Source: an uncultured Clostridia bacterium (GTDB taxonomy: Bacteria; Bacillota; Clostridia; TANB77; CAG-508). From it: a stretch of DNA of 50,167 bases. Position numbers and translations under genes: made by a program. The DNA lies in the NCBI GenBank assembly GCA_949747775.1, contig CATKGX010000106.1:1-50167 (forward strand), given 5' to 3'. Below, one piece after another: positions 42,275-50,167 of the stretch (position 1 is the stretch's first letter; every line of letters begins with the position of its first letter). The notes under the pieces were generated by a model. It saw only the letters and a list, made by a program, of their open reading frames with translations, was not told the DNA's origin and ran no database searches.

Positions 42275-42456
42275 TTGACAAACAATGTAAAATGGTATAA
42301 TATGTAAAAGCACCGTCTTTCATTGTTAAAGGAGGTGAAAAATGCATAATGAGGGACTTCATAGAACTACTAAAGCTGATAGTGATTTATTACATAATAA
42401 AACATTTAAGCAAGTAGTAAAAGAAAAGATTAGGTATTCACAGTACCTAATCTTTT
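42275..42456 (+). ncRNA. Short independent transcript (promoter TTGACA-15-TATAAT; hairpin terminator), possible sRNA or small-peptide mRNA
   Basis: TTGACA 42275, TATAAT 42296, SD AAAGGAGGTGAAAA plus ATG 42342, terminator AAAGATTAGGTA-ttcacag-TACCTAATCTTTTT ending about 42456. Confidence 0.45.
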
Positions 42457-42548
42457 TATATTATGCAATATGCGAGACTTCATATTTTGCAATTGCTACA
42501 ATTATTATAGCTTATTTTATAATATATGTCAAATTGTATTTTTTCATT

Positions 42549-44972
42549 CTATTTCACAACAATATTATAAATTTTATTTTTTACATAAATTTCTTTTACA
42601 ATATTTTTTCCTTCTAACTGTTTCTGAATTGCTTCATTATGATGTACAATTTGTTTTACTGTTTCCTCATCAGAGTCTAAACTTACTAAAATAGTAGCTT
42701 TTACTTTACCATTTACTTGTACAGGAACCTCGATTTCGTTATCTACAGTTTTAGTTTCATCGTAAGTAGGCCATGGTGTTTCAGCGATAGTAGTGTTAGA
42801 TAACTTGCTATAAAGTTCTTCTGTCATATGTGGTGCAAATGGATTTAATAATTGTAGTAAAGTTTTAAATTCTGCTTTGTTAATTTGTTTTTCTTTGTAG
42901 AATTCATTTACCATGGTCATAAATGTACTAACAGCAGTATTAAACTTCATTTCTTCAATATCATTTGAAACCTTTTTTATTGCTTTATGCATCATCTTTT
43001 CAAACTTAGAAGAATAGGTATCTCCTTCTTCTAACATATCGTATAAATTCCATACACGGTCTAAGAATTTACCACAACCACGAATACTTTCCATAGACCA
43101 TGGTGCTGTTTGGTCAAATGGTCCCATAAACATTTCATAAACACGGAATGTGTCTGCTCCAAATTCTTCTACAATATCATCTGGATTAATTACATTTCCT
43201 TTTGACTTAGACATTTTTTCTCCATTAGTACCTAGTATCATTCCATGTGAAGTACGTTTTTGATAAGGTTCCTTTGTAGGAACAATGCCAATATCATAAA
43301 GGAATTTGTGCCAAAATCTTGAGTATAGTAAATGAAGAGTTGTATGCTCCATTCCACCATTGTACCAATCAACGGGTGCCCAATAGTCTAAAGCTTCCTT
43401 TGATGCTAAAGCATTTTTATTGTGTGCGTCCATATATCTTAAGTAGTACCAAGAAGAACCAGCCCATTGTGGCATTGTGTCAGTTTCTCTTGTTGCTTCT
43501 TTTCCGCAGTGTGGGCAAGTAGTATGAATCCAGCTATCTAACTTTGAAAGTGGAGATTCTCCATTTTCACCAGGTTCATAATCTTCAATATCAGGAAGGA
43601 CAAGAGGTAAACTTTCTTCTGGAAGTGGAACCCATCCGCATTCGTTACAATATACCATAGGAATTGGTTCACCCCAATAACGTTGTCTTGAAAATACCCA
43701 GTCACGAAGTTTGTAATTTACTTTTTTAGTACCTATCTTATTTTCTTCTAAAAACTCAATTATTTTTGTTTTAGCTTCTTTTACAGATAAACCGTTTAAA
43801 AAATCAGAATTGATTAAAATGCCATCTTCGACATCTGTAAAGGCTTCTTTTGAAAGGTCACATACCATATCTGGATTGTTAGATTTTACAACTTGTACCA
43901 TTGGAATTCCAAATTTAGTAGCAAATGCAAAATCGCGGCTATCATGAGCAGGAACTGCCATAATTGCTCCAGTACCATAGGTAATTAGTACATAATCAGA
44001 TACCCATACAGGAATTTTTTCTCCATTTACAGGATTAACCGCTTTAAGCCCCTTTATTTCAACACCTGTTTTTTCTTTATTTAATTCAGAACGCTCAAAA
44101 TCAGATTTCAAAGCTGCTTGCTTTTTATAGCTTTCTACTTCTTCTAGGTTTGTAATTCTATCAGCATATTTTTCAATAAAAGGATGCTCTGGTGCAACTA
44201 CCATATAGGTAGCACCAAATAATGTGTCTGGTCTAGTCGTATAAACAGTTAACTCGTCATCTGTACCATCTAGTTTAAACTTTACTTCAGCACCTTCACT
44301 ACGACCAATCCAGTTTTTTTGTTGTGCTTTAATTTTGTCTAGAAAATCTAGGTCATCTAAGTCATCAATTAGTCTTTGTGCATACTCAGTGATTTTTAGC
44401 ATCCATTGACTTTTTTCTTTTTGAACAACAGGACTGCCACATCTTTCACAAACACCATTTACAACTTCTTCATTTGCTAAACCTACTTTACATCCAGTAC
44501 AAAAGTTAATTGGCATAGTTGTTTTATAAGCTAGGCCCTTTTTGAATAATTGAATAAATATCCATTGTGTCCATTTGTAGTATTCTGGGTCTGTTGTATT
44601 AATCTCTCTAGACCAGTCAAAAGAAAAACCTAAAGACTTTAGCTGTTCTTTAAAATGAGCAATATTTTTTTCAGTTGTAATTCTTGGATGAATGTGGTTT
44701 TTAATAGCATAGTTTTCAGCAGGAAGTCCAAAAGCATCAAAACCAATAGGATATAAAACATTATATCCTTCCATTCTTTTCTTTCTTGCAATAATATCTA
44801 AAGCGGTATAGCTTCTAGGGTGTCCTACGTGCAAACCTTGTCCAGAAGGATAAGGAAACTCAATAAGCCCATACCATTTTTTCTTTGTAAAATCATCTTT
44901 GGCATTAAATGTACCTTCTTGATACCATTTGTTTTGCCACTTCTTTTCTATTTCTCTAAAGTTATATGACAT
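42549..44972 (-). CDS. leuS: Leucyl-tRNA synthetase
   Basis: '[22 protein letters not shown]', '[29 protein letters not shown]', '[15 protein letters not shown]'. Confidence 0.97.
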   Translation of the reverse strand: MSYNFREIEKKWQNKWYQEGTFNAKDDFTKKKWYGLIEFPYPSGQGLHVGHPRSYTALDIIARKKRMEGYNVLYPIGFDAFGLPAENYAIKNHIHPRITTEKNIAHFKEQLKSLGFSFDWSREINTTDPEYYKWTQWIFIQLFKKGLAYKTTMPINFCTGCKVGLANEEVVNGVCERCGSPVVQKEKSQWMLKITEYAQRLIDDLDDLDFLDKIKAQQKNWIGRSEGAEVKFKLDGTDDELTVYTTRPDTLFGATYMVVAPEHPFIEKYADRITNLEEVESYKKQAALKSDFERSELNKEKTGVEIKGLKAVNPVNGEKIPVWVSDYVLITYGTGAIMAVPAHDSRDFAFATKFGIPMVQVVKSNNPDMVCDLSKEAFTDVEDGILINSDFLNGLSVKEAKTKIIEFLEENKIGTKKVNYKLRDWVFSRQRYWGEPIPMVYCNECGWVPLPEESLPLVLPDIEDYEPGENGESPLSKLDSWIHTTCPHCGKEATRETDTMPQWAGSSWYYLRYMDAHNKNALASKEALDYWAPVDWYNGGMEHTTLHLLYSRFWHKFLYDIGIVPTKEPYQKRTSHGMILGTNGEKMSKSKGNVINPDDIVEEFGADTFRVYEMFMGPFDQTAPWSMESIRGCGKFLDRVWNLYDMLEEGDTYSSKFEKMMHKAIKKVSNDIEEMKFNTAVSTFMTMVNEFYKEKQINKAEFKTLLQLLNPFAPHMTEELYSKLSNTTIAETPWPTYDETKTVDNEIEVPVQVNGKVKATILVSLDSDEETVKQIVHHNEAIQKQLEGKNIVKEIYVKNKIYNIVVK

Positions 44973-45124
44973 ATAATCAGTCCTTTCACTATTTATGAAA
45001 GTATTATACAATATTTTTTGGGGGAAATCAAGGTAATGAAAATAGAAGTAATAGAAAAGAAGAATAGGACTAAAAAGAATAATATAAGAAAAAAGCACAA
45101 TTAATTCTGTCTTATTAATTGTGC

Positions 45125-45334
45125 TTAAGAGACTTGATTTTTTGTAATACTGCGAATGTATTTTCCAATTTCAGTATCTGTCAAATTTAATTCGTATATC
45201 AATTTTTGTAAAACATCTTTTCTGGGCAAATCTTCTTCTTTGTCAATACGGGCATATTGCCTTAGACTAATGCCAAGAAGCTCTGCCATTTTTTCTTGTG
45301 TATACTTTTTTGCTTTTCGTTTTTCTTTTATCAT
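45125..45334 (-). CDS. XRE-family HTH transcriptional regulator
   Basis: '[42 protein letters not shown]'. Confidence 0.85.
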   Translation of the reverse strand: MIKEKRKAKKYTQEKMAELLGISLRQYARIDKEEDLPRKDVLQKLIYELNLTDTEIGKYIRSITKNQVS

Positions 45335-45461
45335 ATAGACTCCTTTAGTTTCTATTATGACACAGAAAAACTAGAAAGAATATTGACATTAAACGTCACG
45401 TTTGCTATTATGGGTTTTAGGAAATAATATATACAAAAGTAAAAAAATGGGAGGTACAAAA

Positions 45462-47016
45462 GTGGAAAGTGCAAGAAATAAGACGAAGCGGAATCACATT
45501 AATAGCATTAGTAGTAACCATAGTAATATTAATTATATTGGCAACGATAAGTGTGAATGTTGTAATGAATAGTGGCATAATACAGAAAAGTCAAAATAGC
45601 TCAGAAATGCATAAAATACAAGCAGCAAGAGAAAAACTAGTACTAAGTTTAGGAAATATACAAGCTGAAAAAATAATAAATAAAAGCTATAATCAAAACG
45701 AATTTTTAAATAAAATGCTTTCAGACGAAATTGCAGATGTGATAATAATGGGAGATACAGTAATTGTAGATGGATATGCATTTGCCATAGATAGAAATGT
45801 ACCTAAAATCGGAGAATATTTAGGAAAAGGACAAGCAAATGAAGATATTAAAATATCAGGAAATATAGCAGAAACGGATAATGATACAAAAGCAAAACTT
45901 CATATAGAAATAACATATGAAGGAGAAATAAGCGAAATAATGATAAATGGAGAAAAAATAGAAGTTCCTACTTCTGTAAACGGAATATATTCATTTGATA
46001 AAGAAGTAACTGAAAACGGAACATATATAGTAATAGGAAAAGAAAAAAATGGAGGCTATCAAAGCGAGCAGATAAAAGTAACAAATTTAGCTGAAGACAT
46101 GGAAATATGGAACAAAGCAGATATGGAAAAATTTCGTGATAAAGTAAATGAAGGGAGAAGCTTTTTCGGTAGGACAGTTAAGCTAATGGAGGACATCGAT
46201 TTACAAAATGAAATGTGGGTACCAATAGGAAATGGTGGAATACAATTCAAAGGTGAATTTAATGGAAATGGAAAAAAAGTAAAAGGAATATATATAGATA
46301 ATTCTACTGAAAATCAAGCACTATTCGTTGAGACAGGAAGCGAAGGAATTATAAAAGATTTAACTACAGAAGGTAGTATAACAGTAGGCCCAGTAGGTGC
46401 AGGTATTGTTAGCAAAAATAATGGAAAGATTGTTAGATGTACAAACAAAGTTATTATAGCAAGTAGTGGAGACGTATATGAACATGGAGGAATAGCAGGA
46501 AGAAATTATGGAATAATAGAGGAATGTTGTAATTTAGCAAATATAAATGCATTCGATTGTGTAGGTGGAATATGTGGAGTTAATGTAGGAAGTGTAAAAA
46601 AATGTTATAATATAGGAACAATTTATGGAAATGGCTGGACGGTTGGCGGAATAGTTGGACATAATGCACATAGCGATTTAGCAGTAGGAAGCGGTTATGT
46701 TTATAATTGCTATAATAATGCACAAATTACAGCTGGGAAAACTGGGTGCGTAGGAGGAATTGCTGGATATAATGGATGGAATTATGACGGATATATATAT
46801 AATTCATATACAGTAATAAATACACTTATTTACGGAACAGTAAAAAATGCTACCTCACATGTAGAAAGTTGTTATACACTTGATGCAAATACAAAGCTAA
46901 CAGAGTTAAATGCAGGAGAAGATAGCGTAGAAGGAACTGATACAGAACAACCATGGGTAAAAGATACGAATAATATAAATGGAGGATATCCTATATTAGC
47001 ATGGCAAGTAGAGTAA
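45462..47016 (+). CDS. Type IV pilin-like N-terminus fused to GLUG-repeat surface protein; likely GTG start at 45462 with +1 shift at CGG 45489
   Basis: Prepilin-like 'G-ITLIALVVTIVILIILATISVNVV'; C-terminal GLUG-type repeats 'GGIAGRNYGIIEECCNLANI..GGICGVNVGSVKKCYNIGTI..VGGIVGHN'. GTG 45462 is seven bases after GGGAGG; the ORF-called GTG 45469 is fourteen bases away. Confidence 0.8.
45489..45491 (+). other. Probable CGG +1 frameshift site, pilin-like gene (ACG AAG C|GGA ATC)
   Basis: From GTG 45462 with a good SD: MESARNKTK-[C]-GITLIALVV. Alternative in-frame GTG 45469 exists but has poor SD spacing. Confidence 0.6.
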
Positions 47017-47094
47017 TCATATAATAGATAAAAAAGAATAAAATAGAATGAAAGATATTCATGTTAATGATAGAAGATTTTTAAGAGTAGATAG

Positions 47095-47141
47095 AAAAAG
47101 AGAATATGGAAAACTTTAAATATTTCCATATTCTCTTTTTA
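47095..47141. terminator. Terminator after the pilin-like gene / convergent repeat gene
   Basis: AAAAAGAGAATATGGAAA...TTTCCATATTCTCTTTTT. Confidence 0.75.
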
Positions 47142-47148
47142 TTCTTAT

Positions 47149-47640
47149 TCAAAATTTACTAGGCTTTATCCTCTTTGCATAATCTTGCGATTTAGGATGT
47201 TTCAAAGCAGCAGTTATTACTCTATAGTCCCAATTATTCAACAACAGGTTCCAAGTTCTAAAACTGATATTGTTATTTTTTGCTACTTGTACACGTACGT
47301 CAGTAATTGCATATTTAGCCAGATAATGCAAAGTTTTACGAGATGTATTAGGATTTCTGGCAACAAATATTTTTACTTCTGTATCGTTATCCTTAGATAA
47401 TTTGTGTAAAGTTCTGCGAGATGTATTAGGATTCATTGCAACTGCTACACGGATAGACGTTATACAGCTTTTAGACAATTTATGCAAAGTTTTTTTACTG
47501 GTATGTGGATTTTGTGCGATGATGTAGTTCCTTTTTGGATAACCAGATGGTCTCCGAGCCCAGTAGTCTAAGATTTTGGGATTTGTTTCCTTTTCTAAAG
47601 ATTCTAGTTGTGATTGATATGCTTTAGCAAAAACTCCCAT
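47149..47640 (-). CDS. Short tandem-repeat protein (leucine-rich-repeat-variant / HEAT-like)
   Basis: Repeated 'NPxTSxxTLHxLSK....VRVAVAxNPNTS' units of about 24 residues; in-frame CGG at codon 29. Confidence 0.7.
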   Translation of the reverse strand: MGVFAKAYQSQLESLEKETNPKILDYWARRPSGYPKRNYIIAQNPHTSKKTLHKLSKSCITSIRVAVAMNPNTSRRTLHKLSKDNDTEVKIFVARNPNTSRKTLHYLAKYAITDVRVQVAKNNNISFRTWNLLLNNWDYRVITAALKHPKSQDYAKRIKPSKF

Positions 47641-47941
47641 ATAAACACCCCCATAGTAATTACTAATAGGAAGTCATAGTAATATGGCTTTATCTTTTTA
47701 TATCCTAAGCCAAGGATAAAATATTAAATAAATTATAACAGGATATGGACATACTGTCAATTGAAAAAAAGTATCAAACTATCACTAAATCTGCAATAAA
47801 AATTTCTTGACAATTACGCTAAGTATTATATAATGATATTTGGAAAAATAAACAAAAGAGTGCAAAATATAAAACATTTTGCATAAGTTATTCATATAAA
47901 GGGAAAGCTTTATATAGTAACTTAAAAGGAGGATAGGATAA

Positions 47942-50167
47942 ATGGCAAAAGAGATAACAGAGGAAGAGAAAGACAGAATTAATCAAATGGTTGATGACTT
48001 AATGGAAAAAGCAAAAAAGGCATCAGAAGAATACTTAAAATTAGATCAAGAACAAGTTGATAAAATTGTAAAAGCAATGTCTATGGCAGGATTAGAGCAT
48101 CATATGGAACTTGCTAAAATGGCAGTTGAAGAAACTGGTAGAGGTATTTATGAAGACAAAATTACAAAGAATATGTTTGCCACAGAATATATTTATCATA
48201 GCATTAAATATGATAAAACAGTAGGCGTTATTTCAGAGAATGAAGAAGAGGGATATGAGGAAATAGCAGAGCCAATTGGAATTATTGCAGGGGTAACACC
48301 TGTTACAAATCCAACTTCAACAACAATGTTTAAATCAATTATTGCAGCGAAAACAAGAAATGTAATTGTGTTTGGATTCCATCCATCATCACAAAAATGT
48401 AGTGTAGCAGCAGCGACATGCCTAAGAGATGCAGCAATTGCAGCAGGAGCACCAGAAAACTGTATTTTATGGATAGAAGAACCTTCTGTTGAAGCAACAA
48501 GAGCTTTAATGAATCACCCAAATGTTAATTTAATTTTAGCAACAGGTGGAACAGGAATGGTAAAGTCAGCATATTCTTGTGGAAAGCCAGCCCTAGGAGT
48601 AGGACCAGGAAATGTTCCTTGCTATATTGATAAAACGGCAAAACTAAAAACATCAGTTAATGATTTAGTACTTTCAAAATCATTTGACAATGGTATGATT
48701 TGTGCTTCAGAACAAGCAGTTATTGTAGATAATGAAATTAAAGATGAATTTGAAAAATTAATGAAAGAAGCAGGATGTTACTTCTTATCAGCAGATCAAA
48801 CAGAAAAACTACGTGGAAGCATGTTTATTGAGGAAAAAGGATGTGCTCTAAATGCAGATATTGTTGGAAAGAGTCCATATAATATTGCAAAGGGAGCAGG
48901 AATAGAAATACCAAAAGATACGAAAGTTTTAGTATTAGAAGAAAATGGTGTAGGAATCGAATTTCCATTTTCAAAAGAAAAGCTAAGCCCAGTTTTAGCT
49001 TATTATGTTGTAAATAATAGTGATGAAGGAATTGAGCTAGCAGAAAAACTAATTGAATTCGGGGGATTAGGACATTCTGCAGTAATTCATTCAGAAAGTA
49101 GAGATACCATTCAAAAATTTGCAGAAAAAGTAAAGGTAGGAAGAATTATTGTAAATTCTCCATCAACGCATGGTGCAATTGGAGATATCTATAATACCAA
49201 TATGCCATCATTAACACTAGGCTGTGGTACATTTGGAGGAAATTCAACAACAGCCAATGTATCTAGTGTTAACTTAATTAATATTAAAAGAGTTGCGAAA
49301 AGGAGAGTTAATATGCAGTGGTTTAAAGTTCCAGAAAAAATATATTTTGAAGCAGGTTCAATCGGATACCTAGAAAAAATGCCAGATATTACAAGAGCGT
49401 TCATTGTAACAGATGAGTCAATGGTAAGTTTAGGATATATTGACAAAGTGCTATATCATTTAAGAAAAAGAAATGTATATGTTCATTCAGAAATCTTTTC
49501 AGAAGTAGAATCAGATCCATCATTTGAAACAATTAATAAAGGTGTTAAAATGATGAATGAATTCAAACCAGATGTTATTATAGCAGTTGGAGGAGGAAGC
49601 CCAATTGATGCAGCAAAAGGAATGTGGCTTTTCTATGAACATCCAGATGCAGATGTAGAAGGTCTAAAACTAAAATTTATGGATATTAGAAAACGTACCT
49701 ACAAATTCCCTAAATTAGGAGAAAAGGCAAAATTGGTAGCAATTCCAACAACTTCAGGAACTGGTTCAGAGGTAACATCATTTGCTGTTATTACAGATAA
49801 AGTAACTAACAAAAAATATCCACTAGCAGATTATGAATTGACACCAGATGTTGCTATTGTTGACCCAGAACTAGTACTAACTCTTCCAAAGAGAATTACA
49901 GCAGATACAGGAATGGATGTATTAACACATGCCATTGAGGCGTATGTATCAAATATGGCATCAGACTATACAGATGGATTGGCAGAAAAAGCAGTAGAGT
50001 TAGTATTTAAAAATTTAAGAGAAGCATATCATCACGGAGATAATAAAACAGCTAGAGAGCATATGCACAATGCAAGTACAATTGCAGGAATGGCATTTAC
50101 AAACGCATTTTTAGGAGTAAATCACTCTTTGGCACATAAAATGGGAGCAGAATTCCATATGGCACAT
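47942..50167 (+). CDS. adhE: Bifunctional aldehyde-alcohol dehydrogenase AdhE (3' truncated by window)
   Basis: '[28 protein letters not shown]', '[16 protein letters not shown]', Fe-ADH domain '[21 protein letters not shown]'; open frame to the window end. Confidence 0.96.
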   Translation, partial: MAKEITEEEKDRINQMVDDLMEKAKKASEEYLKLDQEQVDKIVKAMSMAGLEHHMELAKMAVEETGRGIYEDKITKNMFATEYIYHSIKYDKTVGVISENEEEGYEEIAEPIGIIAGVTPVTNPTSTTMFKSIIAAKTRNVIVFGFHPSSQKCSVAAATCLRDAAIAAGAPENCILWIEEPSVEATRALMNHPNVNLILATGGTGMVKSAYSCGKPALGVGPGNVPCYIDKTAKLKTSVNDLVLSKSFDNGMICASEQAVIVDNEIKDEFEKLMKEAGCYFLSADQTEKLRGSMFIEEKGCALNADIVGKSPYNIAKGAGIEIPKDTKVLVLEENGVGIEFPFSKEKLSPVLAYYVVNNSDEGIELAEKLIEFGGLGHSAVIHSESRDTIQKFAEKVKVGRIIVNSPSTHGAIGDIYNTNMPSLTLGCGTFGGNSTTANVSSVNLINIKRVAKRRVNMQWFKVPEKIYFEAGSIGYLEKMPDITRAFIVTDESMVSLGYIDKVLYHLRKRNVYVHSEIFSEVESDPSFETINKGVKMMNEFKPDVIIAVGGGSPIDAAKGMWLFYEHPDADVEGLKLKFMDIRKRTYKFPKLGEKAKLVAIPTTSGTGSEVTSFAVITDKVTNKKYPLADYELTPDVAIVDPELVLTLPKRITADTGMDVLTHAIEAYVSNMASDYTDGLAEKAVELVFKNLREAYHHGDNKTAREHMHNASTIAGMAFTNAFLGVNHSLAHKMGAEFHMAH

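Noticed and set aside
42470-42694. ORF 42470..42694 as a protein
   Set aside because: Lies beyond the hairpin terminator and antisense to the leuS 3' end; Phe/Tyr-rich shadow translation.

Overview
This 50 kb window comes from a low-GC, spore-forming Firmicute/Clostridia-like genome (spoIIGA-sigE, sigG, ftsA/ftsZ, clpC, addB, adhE). Gene content is mostly housekeeping: tuf 3' end, an SH3-NlpC/P60 protein, comEC, a LysR regulator, coaB, tsaC, pgsA, clpC, topB, alr, murA, a divIB/ftsQ-DUF881-DUF1290-ftsA-ftsZ cluster, sporulation sigma factors, plsX-acpP-rnc, addB, a gltD-like gene, leuS and adhE. The main finding is that every broken reading frame I can find breaks at the same thing: an in-frame CGG codon. 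At eight sites (comEC x3, LysR gene x3, pgsA x1, gltD-like x1), and probably a ninth (5' end of a pilin-like gene), skipping the C of CGG and reading the next three bases as a glycine codon (GGA or GGT) restores the conserved protein. Examples are HVG-GLL and GHH-GSKTSS in ComEC, NF-GKLIDPLADK in PgsA, ML-GSVCGRICPHE in GltD, and YVAIY-GSISKAAN in LysR. All events have the same sign (+1), codon register and residue (Gly), and pgsA is normally essential, so random decay or sequencing error is a poor explanation. The best hypothesis is genome-wide +1 frameshifting / quadruplet decoding of CGGN as Gly. Three other in-frame CGG codons (5466, 40722, 47556) do not fit and are reported as counter-evidence. 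No rRNA, tRNA, CRISPR array or transposase was recognised.
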